Of a stretch of DNA of 64,000 nucleotides, positions 15,532 to 23,481 are shown piece by piece. The position numbers and the translations under genes are program-made. The DNA is from Desulfolithobacter dissulfuricans (lineage in GTDB: Bacteria; Desulfobacterota; Desulfobulbia; Desulfobulbales; Desulfobulbaceae), in NCBI RefSeq assembly GCF_025998535.1, contig NZ_AP024233.1:3372001-3436000 (forward strand), written 5' to 3'. Numbering within the stretch: position 1 is the first letter of the stretch; every line of letters begins with the position of its first letter. Under the pieces are notes generated by a model. The model saw only the letters and a list, made by a program, of their open reading frames with translations. It did not search any database and was not told the DNA's origin.

Positions 15532-17637
15532 ATGAAAAAATCGGTCTACAGCTTGTGTGGAATGTGTGCAGTCCGCTGTCCACTGCGGGCTGAAGTCGAA
15601 GGCGACGAAGTGACCTGGCTTGAGGGAAATCCGCACATTCTCGGAGGTGCCCTCTGTGCCAAGGGATCTGCCGGTATAGCCAGGTACCGTGACGATGAGC
15701 GGCCCCATGGACCGTTGATCCGCGAAGGAGAACGGGGCGAGGGCCGGTGGCGTCAGGTGTCCTGGGACGAGGCGATCACCTATGTGACCGACAAACTTAA
15801 GGCCATCCAGAAAAAATATGGCAAGGAATCGGTCATGGTCACCTCCAGGGGCGGCCCATTCCAGAACCAGTACAAGACCTTCTGCCACGCCATCGGATCC
15901 CCCAACTACACCAACCACGACTGCACCTGCGGCCGCAACACCCACCATGCGAGTAAGAGCCTCTATGGTCTGGGACGTAAAGGCCTGGCCTATGACTACA
16001 AAAACGCCCGGCATCTCGTCCTGTTCGGGCGCAACATCCTCACATCCCTGAAGGTGGCCGAGGCCTCCGCCGTGGTTGAGATGCTCCGCCGCGGCGGCAA
16101 AATAACGGCCGTGGATGTCAGGGTCACCCCGACATCGGGCAAGGCGAACCGGTTCTTTCTGGTCCGGCCGGGGACCGATTATGCCCTGGCACTGGGCATG
16201 GTCAACGAGATGCTCAAGCAGAAGGCCTACGACCAGAAGTTCATCAAGAAGTACGTCAAGGACTTCAGCAAGCTGCAGTCGTTTGTCAAGCCCTACACCG
16301 CAGCCTGGGCGGCCAAGGAGTGCGGGGTGGACGCTGCGACCATCAAGGCCTTTGTCACGGACATCAAGCAGGACATGCCCAGGGTCATTTTCCATCCCGG
16401 CTGGAACCTGGCCCGGTACAAGGATTCCTTTTACGTCTCGCGGATGCTCCACATCATGAACATCCTGATGGGCAACATCGAGGTCGAGGGCGGCCAGTTC
16501 TTTCCCAAGAGTCCGGCCGACTGCGGCAAAAAGGGGCTCCGTAATGTAGACTGCCCCAAGCCCGATATCGAGCGGGCCGACGGCTGCGGCTCCACCTATC
16601 CACACCTGGACAAGGGTCCGGGCCTGGAGCACCTGCTCCTGCCGCCCATGAAGACCGGCAAGCCCTATCCCATCAAGGCGCTCATCTCCAACCGGCATGA
16701 TCTCATGGCATCCCTGCCGGACAAGGAACAGCTCCTCGACTATCTCAACCACTGTGAGCTCCTGGTCTCCATGGATGCCCTCTGGGGAGAGTTCACCTGG
16801 TACTGTGACGTGGTGCTGCCCGAATCCACCTTTCTGGAACGGTCCAACCAGCTGGTTACCCAGAAAGGTCTCAAGCCACGCTTTGCCATTCGCCAGCAGG
16901 CGGTCAGCCCGCGCTACGACACCAAGCCTTCCTGGGAAATATACAAGATGCTGGCCGACAAGATGGGCGTAGGCGAATACTTCCCCTACGAAACCATAGA
17001 GGATTACTGGAACTGGCAACTGGAGCCCACCGGATACTCCATCGAGGATTTCCAGGAAAAAGGCTTTGTCGAGCTCACCGACGAGCCGGTCTGGTATGAC
17101 CGCGACAAGCTGGACGGTAAGTTCAAGACCCCGTCCGGCAAGATCGAGATCATCTCCAAGATGCTCGAAGATGCCGGTATCGAGTCCCTCAAACCCTACG
17201 AACCGCCCCAGGCGCCTGAAAAAGGTACATTCCGCCTGGTCTACGGCCGGCCAGCCTGGCTCGCCCACAACCAGTCCACCAACAACCCGATACTCAGCCA
17301 GCTGACCCCGGGAAACCGCAACAATATCTGGATCAACAGGGAGGTTGCCGAGAGCCTGGGTATCAGGAATGGCGACTGGGTGGAGGTCAAATCAGCCGGT
17401 GAATACGGCGGTCCCCTCCAGGCCTTTGTCACCGAGTATATCCATCCAGAGGCAGTGTACACCGACCATGGATTTGGCAAGGAAGTTCCCGTACAGTCCA
17501 GGGCCTACAACAAAGGTGTCAGTGACGCCAAACTTATGACCGGTCTGCTCGATGTCTGGGACAGGGCTGGCGGCGCGGTGGCTTTGTGTGAATCCTTTGT
17601 CACTCTGAGCCCATGTGAGCCGCCCGCAGACGCGTAG
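15532..17637 (+). CDS. Molybdopterin oxidoreductase catalytic subunit, PsrA/PhsA-like, cytoplasmic
   Basis: A 701-residue bis-MGD enzyme of the DMSO-reductase superfamily. The N-terminal [4Fe-4S] motif is C9, C12, C16, C42 (LCGMCAVRCPL ... ALCAKG). NHDCTCGRNTHHAS holds Cys131 and Cys133; by position Cys133 is the likely Mo ligand, as in polysulfide and thiosulfate reductases. DVRVTPTSGKANRFF and RPGTDYALALGM are MGD-binding; KFKTPSGKIEI and the C-terminal domain IV complete the fold. There is no Tat signal, so it works in the cytoplasm. No membrane-anchor gene (PsrC/NrfD) accompanies it; a four-cluster ferredoxin and nuoA-N follow in the same direction. The substrate cannot be told: formate, polysulfide and thiosulfate are all possible. 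Confidence 0.88.
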   Translation: MKKSVYSLCGMCAVRCPLRAEVEGDEVTWLEGNPHILGGALCAKGSAGIARYRDDERPHGPLIREGERGEGRWRQVSWDEAITYVTDKLKAIQKKYGKESVMVTSRGGPFQNQYKTFCHAIGSPNYTNHDCTCGRNTHHASKSLYGLGRKGLAYDYKNARHLVLFGRNILTSLKVAEASAVVEMLRRGGKITAVDVRVTPTSGKANRFFLVRPGTDYALALGMVNEMLKQKAYDQKFIKKYVKDFSKLQSFVKPYTAAWAAKECGVDAATIKAFVTDIKQDMPRVIFHPGWNLARYKDSFYVSRMLHIMNILMGNIEVEGGQFFPKSPADCGKKGLRNVDCPKPDIERADGCGSTYPHLDKGPGLEHLLLPPMKTGKPYPIKALISNRHDLMASLPDKEQLLDYLNHCELLVSMDALWGEFTWYCDVVLPESTFLERSNQLVTQKGLKPRFAIRQQAVSPRYDTKPSWEIYKMLADKMGVGEYFPYETIEDYWNWQLEPTGYSIEDFQEKGFVELTDEPVWYDRDKLDGKFKTPSGKIEIISKMLEDAGIESLKPYEPPQAPEKGTFRLVYGRPAWLAHNQSTNNPILSQLTPGNRNNIWINREVAESLGIRNGDWVEVKSAGEYGGPLQAFVTEYIHPEAVYTDHGFGKEVPVQSRAYNKGVSDAKLMTGLLDVWDRAGGAVALCESFVTLSPCEPPADA

Positions 17638-17695
17638 CAGGCGCACGTTCAAACCAACAGCCCTTCATGAATCGGGAACAAGCGGAGAGAAGGAA

Positions 17696-18202
17696 ATGAG
17701 TAAATATATCGTGACCCATGATGTGAACAGTTGTATCGGCTGCCGGGCCTGTGAAGTGCACTGCAAGGAAAAAAACGACTCTCCTCCCGGAGCGAACTAC
17801 TGCAAGATCATAACTGTCGGCCCCTATGAACGCCAGGGAATCCCCCGGTTCGACTTTGTTTACATGTCCTGTTTCCACTGCGAAAAACCGTGGTGCGTGG
17901 ACGCCTGCCCCACCGGGGCCATGCAGCGCCGGGAAAAGGACGGGATCGTCTTTGTCGACCAGGGCTCCTGTGTGGGCTGCAAGGCCTGCATCGCCGCCTG
18001 TCCCTGGGGAGTGCCACAGTGGAACGCGGATACCGGCAAGGTATCCAAATGCGACCTGTGCAAGGATCGGATCGACGAGGGACTGCGGCCGGCCTGCGTG
18101 TCCAAGTGCGTTACCGGCTGCCTGGAATTCACCACTCCCTCCGAGGCCTCTGAAAGCAGGCGCCAACATTTCGCCGAACAGATGCTTCGGGTCCAGGGCT
18201 AG
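17696..18202 (+). CDS. DmsB/PhsB-type ferredoxin subunit with four [4Fe-4S] clusters
   Basis: Start ATG 17696 follows GAGAAGGA. The 168-residue protein has four Cys groups: CIGCRACEVHC (residues 13-23), CFHCEKPWCVDACP, CVGCKACIAACP and CDLCKDRIDEGLRPACVSKC, the standard layout of iron-sulfur subunits partnering molybdopterin oxidoreductases. No signal peptide, matching the cytoplasmic catalytic subunit 58 bases upstream. Its stop is only 12 bases before nuoA, so it is very probably in the nuo transcript. It could carry electrons between the Mo site and the peripheral arm of complex I (NuoB/NuoI), which is inference from position. Confidence 0.93.
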   Translation: MSKYIVTHDVNSCIGCRACEVHCKEKNDSPPGANYCKIITVGPYERQGIPRFDFVYMSCFHCEKPWCVDACPTGAMQRREKDGIVFVDQGSCVGCKACIAACPWGVPQWNADTGKVSKCDLCKDRIDEGLRPACVSKCVTGCLEFTTPSEASESRRQHFAEQMLRVQG

Positions 18203-18214
18203 GGAGCAGCAGCC

Positions 18215-18589
18215 ATGACGCCGGCAAACCCTTTATCGGAATACGTCGGGATCCTGATCCTGCTTCTCTTCGGTATCGTCTTCGGGGTGGTCACCCTGTG
18301 GATCGGCAGATTTTTCCGGCTCCAGCGGCCCTACAGGGAAAAGCTGGTGGCCTACGAGTCGGGCAATCCGCCTACCGAGGCACCCAGGATGCGCTTCTCG
18401 GTCAAGTTCTACCTGATTGCCATCCTGTTCGTGGTCTTTGACGTGGAAGCGATCTACCTCTACCCCTGGGCCGTAACCTATGACAAACTGGGGCTGTTTG
18501 GCCTGGTGGAGATGCTGATCTTCATCTTCCTGCTCCTGGTCGGCTACATCTACGCCTGGAAAAAGGAGGCCCTGCAATGGGAGAAATAA
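18215..18589 (+). CDS. nuoA: NADH-quinone oxidoreductase-type subunit A
   Basis: Membrane subunit of complex I, 124 residues with three transmembrane helices. [20 protein letters not shown] is the conserved loop near the quinone chamber and [14 protein letters not shown] carries the conserved acidic residues of helix 2. It starts the nuo part of the operon 12 bases after the ferredoxin gene and overlaps nuoB by 13 bases. Confidence 0.96.
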   Translation: MTPANPLSEYVGILILLLFGIVFGVVTLWIGRFFRLQRPYREKLVAYESGNPPTEAPRMRFSVKFYLIAILFVVFDVEAIYLYPWAVTYDKLGLFGLVEMLIFIFLLLVGYIYAWKKEALQWEK

Positions 18590-19098
18590 AGGAAAAGCCA
18601 CATGTTATCGAGCAGGACGGGGTGCAGATTTTCCCTGGGGCCAACGCCATTGTCGGCCCGCTCAACAAGCTGATCAACTGGGGCCGTACCGGTTCCATCT
18701 GGCCGGTAACCTTCGGGCTCGCCTGCTGCGCCATCGAGATGATGGATGCCGGCGCCTCGACCAACGATCTGGACCGGTTCGGGGTTATCTTCCGGGCCAG
18801 CCCCCGGCAGGCGGACTGCATGGTGGTGGCCGGCACCCTGACCAAGAAGATGGCCCCGGTGCTGCGGCGGGTCTATGACCAGATGCCCGAACCGCGCTAC
18901 GTGATCGCCATGGGCAGCTGTGCCTGCAGTGGCGGCGTCTTTGACACCTACAGCGTCACCCAGGGCGTGGACCAGATCGTGCCGGTGGATGTCTTTGTCC
19001 CCGGCTGCCCGCCCCGTCCGGAAGCGCTGTTACAGGGGTTTATCCGCTTGCAGGAAAAGATAATGCAGGAGCAGTTTCGATGGAGCAAATGGAGATAG
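18577..19098 (+). CDS. nuoB: NADH-quinone oxidoreductase-type subunit B (cluster N2)
   Basis: Holds the terminal [4Fe-4S] cluster N2 that passes electrons to quinone. The four ligands are visible: Cys50-Cys51 in [11 protein letters not shown], Cys115 in [10 protein letters not shown] and Cys144 in [11 protein letters not shown]. 173 residues, normal. The ATG lies within the end of nuoA, and the end overlaps nuoC by 19 bases, showing tight coupling of the subunits of the quinone module. Confidence 0.97.
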   Translation: MGEIKEKPHVIEQDGVQIFPGANAIVGPLNKLINWGRTGSIWPVTFGLACCAIEMMDAGASTNDLDRFGVIFRASPRQADCMVVAGTLTKKMAPVLRRVYDQMPEPRYVIAMGSCACSGGVFDTYSVTQGVDQIVPVDVFVPGCPPRPEALLQGFIRLQEKIMQEQFRWSKWR

Positions 19099-19667
19099 CC
19101 AGACAGCTGGAGCAGAGGTTTCCCGACGAGATTCTGGAGATCTACGAATACCAGAGGCAGGTGGGTGTCCTTGTCCGCCGGCAGCGGATAGTCGAGATCT
19201 GCCGCTATCTCAAGGAGACCCCGGAACTCCGTCTGGACCACCTGATGTGCCTGTGCGGGGTGGATAACCTCAAGCGGCCCGGCAACGAAAACCTGCTCCG
19301 CTTTGAGGTGGTTTACAACCTCTACTCCGTGGGCCACCGCCACAGCATCAAGCTGCGAGCCCAGATCCCGGAAGACGAGCCGGAAATCGACTCGGTCACT
19401 CCGGTCTGGTGCGGGGCCGACTGGCCGGAACGGGAATGTTACGACCTGATGGGTATCCGGTTCAGAGGCCACCCGGACATGAGGCGCATCCTCCTGCCCG
19501 ATACCTGGGAGGGCCACCCGCTGCGCAAGGAGTACCCGTTGCGCGGAGAGGCTGAATGGCCGGAATTCGATGTCTTGCGCCAGAAGGTTGTGGAACTGAG
19601 AAAGTATGATTTCCATCCCGGTGACGGTGACCAGAATGGTTCTTGCAGCAAGGGAGACAGACAATGA
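19080..19667 (+). CDS. nuoC: NADH-quinone oxidoreductase-type subunit C (30 kDa)
   Basis: Hydrophilic 195-residue subunit of the peripheral arm. [31 protein letters not shown], and [24 protein letters not shown] are the 30-kDa family signatures, ending with [21 protein letters not shown] sits 9 bases before the ATG inside nuoB. Separate from nuoD, with which it overlaps by the 4 bases ATGA. Confidence 0.96.
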   Translation: MEQMEIARQLEQRFPDEILEIYEYQRQVGVLVRRQRIVEICRYLKETPELRLDHLMCLCGVDNLKRPGNENLLRFEVVYNLYSVGHRHSIKLRAQIPEDEPEIDSVTPVWCGADWPERECYDLMGIRFRGHPDMRRILLPDTWEGHPLRKEYPLRGEAEWPEFDVLRQKVVELRKYDFHPGDGDQNGSCSKGDRQ

Positions 19668-20890
19668 CCAGGCCTATGACAACAACCATGGAAATCCCGG
19701 TCGCCGACGGTGAGTCGGAGCGCTATACGGTGCGCATGGGTCCGCAGCATCCCGCTACCCACGGCGTTTTGCGGGTGGACCTGGAACTGGACGGTGAAAC
19801 CATCATGAAATGCACTCCGCACGTGGGCTACCTCCACCGGGGTTTCGACAAGCTGGCCGAACACCGCACCTACGCCCAGGCCCTGATCCTCACCGACCGT
19901 CTCGACTATATCGCGGCCATGGCCAACAATGTGGGCTACTGTGTCGCGGTGGAGCAGCTGCTCGACATCCCGGTCCCGCTGCGGGCCAAGTACATCCGCA
20001 CCATGGTCTGCGAGATGTCGCGTATCTGCTCCCACCTCCTCTGGCTTGCCACCCATGCCCTGGATATCGGGGCCATGACCGTGTTCCTCTGGTGTTTCCG
20101 CGAGCGGGAGATCCTGCTGGAACTCTTCGAGGAACTCTGTGGCGCCAGGTTGACTTTTTCCTACCCTCGCCTGGGTGGCGTCCGCCAGGACGTCACCCCC
20201 CATTTCATGGAGAAGCTGCAGCGATTCGTCAACGAATTCCCGGGTCGAATAGAGGAGTATGAAACCCTTATCGACAAGAACCGGATCTGGCTCAAGCGAA
20301 CCGTGGGCGTGGGCGTGGTCTCCGGCGAAAAGGCCCTGGAACTCGGCCTCACGGGGGCCAGCCTCCGGGGATCGGGCATCGATTATGACATCCGCAAGCA
20401 CCGGCCCTACGATGCCTACGACCTGGTGGAGTTCGAGGTACCCCTCGGTACGGACGGCGATATCTACGCCCGCTACCGGTGCCGGATGGAGGAGATGCGC
20501 CAGTCCAACCGAATCCTCCAGCAGTGCCTGGACCAGCTGGTGCCCGGACCCATTGTCAGCGAGGAGGCGCCCGACCTGGTCATGCCTCTTCAGGGACACC
20601 GCAAGCAGGAAGCCGGCGCCACCCGCTTCGGTACCGGTCTGGTCAGGCTGCTTGACGAGTACGACCAGTTTCCGGTGGGAGATCTCTACGTCTCCACCGA
20701 GGTGCCCAAGGGTGAACTTGGATTTTACTTTATCAGCGACGGCAGCGGCAGGCCATACCGCATGCACATACGCTCACCCTCCTTCATCCATGTCGGTGCG
20801 CTGCCGACTATCACCGAGGGAGGACTCATAGCCGATCTCATTGCCAATATCGGAACCCTGGACGTGGTTCTCGGCGAGTGCGACAGGTAA
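19664..20890 (+). CDS. nuoD: NADH-quinone oxidoreductase-type subunit D (49 kDa)
   Basis: The 49-kDa subunit forms the quinone-binding pocket with NuoB. Start ATG 19664 is preferred over the in-frame ATG at 19643 because AAGGGAG lies just upstream and the ATGA overlap with nuoC is typical. MGPQHPATHGVLRVDLELDGE, HVGYLHRGFDKLAEHRTY, DRLDYIAAMANN and DLYVSTEVPKGELGFY are conserved. The NiFe-site cysteines of the related hydrogenases are absent, so it is a true complex I subunit rather than a hydrogenase. A 14-bp inverted repeat follows in the 118-base gap to nuoH. Confidence 0.96.
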   Translation: MTRPMTTTMEIPVADGESERYTVRMGPQHPATHGVLRVDLELDGETIMKCTPHVGYLHRGFDKLAEHRTYAQALILTDRLDYIAAMANNVGYCVAVEQLLDIPVPLRAKYIRTMVCEMSRICSHLLWLATHALDIGAMTVFLWCFREREILLELFEELCGARLTFSYPRLGGVRQDVTPHFMEKLQRFVNEFPGRIEEYETLIDKNRIWLKRTVGVGVVSGEKALELGLTGASLRGSGIDYDIRKHRPYDAYDLVEFEVPLGTDGDIYARYRCRMEEMRQSNRILQQCLDQLVPGPIVSEEAPDLVMPLQGHRKQEAGATRFGTGLVRLLDEYDQFPVGDLYVSTEVPKGELGFYFISDGSGRPYRMHIRSPSFIHVGALPTITEGGLIADLIANIGTLDVVLGECDR

Positions 20891-20892
20891 AA

Positions 20893-20961
20893 GGTTTACG
20901 GTCCATGCAGCACTTCTCCTACCTGCAAACCACCCGTGTCCCGCTATATGGACCGTAAACC
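20893..20961. repeat. 14-bp inverted repeat in the nuoD-nuoH gap
   Basis: GGTTTACGGTCCAT (20893-20906) and its exact complement (20948-20961) flank a 41-base loop. It starts 3 bases after the nuoD stop and ends 47 bases before nuoH, the only sizeable gap inside nuoA-K. It may be an mRNA-processing or stabilising stem. Confidence 0.75.
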
Positions 20962-21008
20962 CGATACCTTATCAAGTGTGTCGAAGACAGACGAAAGGAT
21001 AAAGAAGA

Positions 21009-21977
21009 ATGCAGATCCTGATAATACTCATAGAAATACTGGTCCTGTTTGCCATCGTCATGCTGCACGTGGCCTATGCCACCTATTTCGAGCGCAAGAT
21101 CATCGGTCACATGCAGGTGCGGATGGGACCGATGCGGGTGGGCTGGCACGGTCTGCTCCAACCCATTGCCGATGGTATCAAGAGCTTTTTCAAGGAAGAT
21201 ATCATCCCGGAGCAGGCGGACCGGGTCACCTTTCTCGGGGCCCCGATCATCTGCCTGGTGGCGATGATGACCTCGCTGGCGGTTCTGCCGTTTGCCCGCG
21301 GCTGGGTGATTGCCGATATCAACATCGGTCTGCTGCTGGTCTTTGCCATGAGTTCTCTGGCCAGTTACGGGGTGGTGCTCGCCGGCTGGGCCTCCAACTC
21401 CAAGTTCACCTTCCTGGGCGGCCTGCGTTCCATGGCCCAGGTGATCAGCTATGAAATCGCCATGGGCATGAGCCTTGTGGGAGTGATGATGCTGTCAGGC
21501 ACCCTGAACCTGAGCAAGATCGTCGAGGCCCAGGGCGATTCTTTCTGGGGTATGTACCTCTTTCCGCAGATCATCGGCTTCTTTGTCTTCTTCATCGCCA
21601 TGCTGGCGGAGACCAACCGGGTCCCCTTTGACCTGCCGGAGGCGGAAACCGAACTGGTGTCGGGCTACTGTACGGAATATTCGGGCATGCGCTATGCCAT
21701 GTTCTTCATGGCCGAGTACATCGGCATGATGGTCATGGCCTCCATCGGTACCATCTGTTTTCTCGGGGGCTGGAACGGACCGTTCACCGTCTCGATTTTC
21801 CCGCCCTTCTGGTTCGTGGCCAAGGTGTACATTTTCATGTTTCTCTTCATCTGGATCCGGGCCACCATGCCCCGGTACCGGTATGACCAGCTGATGGAGC
21901 TGGGATGGAAGGTGCTCATCCCCCTGGCCCTGGCAAACATTGTACTCACCGGCATCGTCAAGGCCTTCACCGGCTGA
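21009..21977 (+). CDS. nuoH: NADH-quinone oxidoreductase-type subunit H
   Basis: Eight-helix membrane subunit at the junction of the peripheral and membrane arms, forming the quinone entrance. Recognised by ERKIIGHMQVRMGPMRVGW, QPIADGIKSFFKED, YEIAMGMSLVGV, ETNRVPFDLPEAETELVSGY and the C-terminal RATMPRYRYDQLMELGWK. 322 residues, normal length. GAAGA-type ribosome site upstream. Acidic residues of the conserved loop (EAETEL) are present, so proton coupling should be possible. Confidence 0.97.
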   Translation: MQILIILIEILVLFAIVMLHVAYATYFERKIIGHMQVRMGPMRVGWHGLLQPIADGIKSFFKEDIIPEQADRVTFLGAPIICLVAMMTSLAVLPFARGWVIADINIGLLLVFAMSSLASYGVVLAGWASNSKFTFLGGLRSMAQVISYEIAMGMSLVGVMMLSGTLNLSKIVEAQGDSFWGMYLFPQIIGFFVFFIAMLAETNRVPFDLPEAETELVSGYCTEYSGMRYAMFFMAEYIGMMVMASIGTICFLGGWNGPFTVSIFPPFWFVAKVYIFMFLFIWIRATMPRYRYDQLMELGWKVLIPLALANIVLTGIVKAFTG

Positions 21978-21990
21978 TCCGGAGGTATCC

Positions 21991-22602
21991 ATGCGCGTAC
22001 AGTATGATCTGAAAAAAAGTCTCTTTGAAACCGTCTTCCTGACCGAACTGGCCAGGGGCATGATGCTGACCCTGAAACGGCTCTTCTCCAAGCCGATCAC
22101 CAGGCAGTATCCGGACGAGAAGCCGCCTGTGGCCCTGGGGTTCCGCGGCCAGCACGCCCTGGTCCGTGATCCCCGGACCGGCGGTTCCAAGTGTGTGGCC
22201 TGCATGCGGTGCGCCACTGTCTGTCCGTCGCGCTGCATCCATATCCGTTTCCACGAGGAAGACGGCCGCCGGGTGGTGGACAGCTACGATATCGAAGCCC
22301 TGCGCTGTGTCTACTGCGGGTACTGCGAGGAAGTGTGCCCGGTCAACGCCCTGGTGCTGACCGAGGTGTTTGATTACTGCGAATATGACAGGGAATCCCT
22401 GTTTTTCACCAAGGAGGATCTGCTGGCCAACTGGGACAGGTTCCTGGAAGACAGCGGACACCGGGAAGAGACCTATGTCAATCCGTTCTGGCGTCCACGG
22501 GGACTGCCCGAATCCATGCTGCCGGCCGGCAAGCGCCTCAAGGTGCCGGACAGCTGGACAGAGGATGGACAGGTCGTGGGAACCCGTTACAGGAGGAGTT
22601 AG
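21991..22602 (+). CDS. nuoI: NADH-quinone oxidoreductase-type subunit I (2 x [4Fe-4S])
   Basis: Start ATG 21991 has GGAGG at 21981-21985. The 203-residue ferredoxin-like subunit carries clusters N6a and N6b: CVACMRCATVCPSRC and CVYCGYCEEVCPVNAL. In complexes that lack NuoEFG, NuoI is the natural docking point for the electron donor. After the ferredoxin core there is a C-terminal extension of about 60 residues (ESLFFTKEDLLANW to the end), often seen in this subunit. Lies 13 bases after nuoH and 5 bases before nuoJ. Confidence 0.96.
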   Translation: MRVQYDLKKSLFETVFLTELARGMMLTLKRLFSKPITRQYPDEKPPVALGFRGQHALVRDPRTGGSKCVACMRCATVCPSRCIHIRFHEEDGRRVVDSYDIEALRCVYCGYCEEVCPVNALVLTEVFDYCEYDRESLFFTKEDLLANWDRFLEDSGHREETYVNPFWRPRGLPESMLPAGKRLKVPDSWTEDGQVVGTRYRRS

Positions 22603-22607
22603 AAACC

Positions 22608-23180
22608 ATGTTCATGCAGCTCTTCTTTCTATACTGTGCTGTGATGATCCTGGGATGCGGCCTGCTGGCCGTGACCATGAAGAACCCGGTCCACTGCCTG
22701 CTCATGGTCCTGGTCCTGTTCTTCCACATGGCTGCGGTCTACCTGACGCTCAGTGCCGAGTTTCTCGCTGCGGTCCAGGTCATCGTTTATGCCGGCGCCA
22801 TCCTGGTCCTCTATCTCTTTGTCCTCTTCCTGGTCTCGGTCCGGGAGGAACTGACCGTGGAACGGTTTGTTGATTCGGCCTTTTTCGGCCGTACCATAGC
22901 CGGCGGCCTTGCCGTGATCCTGGTGGGGATGCTGCCCGCCTTCACCCTGGGTGCCAGGGGACTGTGGCCCCTGGAGCGGGTCATCGAGGCGACCCACACC
23001 AAGGCTCTGGCCATGGAACTCTACACCACCAACATCCTGCCCTTTGAGATCGCCGGCCTGATCCTGCTCATCGCGGTCATCGGCGGGTTGACCCTGGCAA
23101 GAAAAAACGGCGTGAACCACAACCGGAACGACGCTGCAGACAGCGTGACAGACGACTCGGCCAAGGAGGTGACCCGGTGA
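22608..23180 (+). CDS. nuoJ: NADH-quinone oxidoreductase-type subunit J
   Basis: Membrane subunit of 190 residues with five hydrophobic helices; [20 protein letters not shown] is the conserved central helix with the pi-bulge region. The hydrophilic C-terminal tail ([20 protein letters not shown]) is longer than average. It overlaps nuoK by 4 bases (GTGA). Confidence 0.95.
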   Translation: MFMQLFFLYCAVMILGCGLLAVTMKNPVHCLLMVLVLFFHMAAVYLTLSAEFLAAVQVIVYAGAILVLYLFVLFLVSVREELTVERFVDSAFFGRTIAGGLAVILVGMLPAFTLGARGLWPLERVIEATHTKALAMELYTTNILPFEIAGLILLIAVIGGLTLARKNGVNHNRNDAADSVTDDSAKEVTR

Positions 23181-23479
23181 TTCCTTTGAGCTGGTACATG
23201 ACGCTCTCGGCCCTGCTTTTCGCCATTGGCGTTCTGGGCTTCCTGACCCGGCGTAACATCATCATCATGTTTCTGTCCATCGAACTGATGCTCAACGCGG
23301 TCAACCTGAACCTGGTGGCCCTGAGCCGTTATCTGGACTCCATGCAGGGCCAGGTGTTCACCTTTTTCATTATTACCGTTGCCGCTGCCGAAGCAGCCAT
23401 TGGCCTGGGTATAGCTATTTCACTCTTTCGCAACCGGCGCACAGTCTACGTGGATGGTGCCAATCAGTTGAAGGGATAA
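23177..23479 (+). CDS. nuoK: NADH-quinone oxidoreductase-type subunit K
   Basis: GTG start at 23177 overlapping the nuoJ stop. The 100-residue product has three membrane helices; [17 protein letters not shown] contains the conserved Glu of helix 2, and [19 protein letters not shown] carries the second conserved Glu. These residues form part of the proton path linking the quinone site to the antiporter-like subunits. Ends 2 bases before nuoL. Confidence 0.96.
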   Translation: MIPLSWYMTLSALLFAIGVLGFLTRRNIIIMFLSIELMLNAVNLNLVALSRYLDSMQGQVFTFFIITVAAAEAAIGLGIAISLFRNRRTVYVDGANQLKG

Positions 23480-23481
23480 TC

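Noticed and set aside
15469-17268. 599-codon open frame antisense to the Mo-oxidoreductase
   Set aside because: Shadow of a well-supported gene; no domain, no ribosome site.
15532-17637. Calling the Mo-oxidoreductase NuoG
   Set aside because: It lacks the N-terminal [2Fe-2S] and additional cluster motifs of NuoG and is followed by a DmsB-type ferredoxin; it looks like a catalytic PsrA/PhsA-type subunit.
19439-20767. Long antisense open frame (442 codons) opposite nuoD
   Set aside because: It is the reverse-strand shadow of GC-rich coding sequence; nuoD on the plus strand is unmistakable and the antisense product is low-complexity without motifs.
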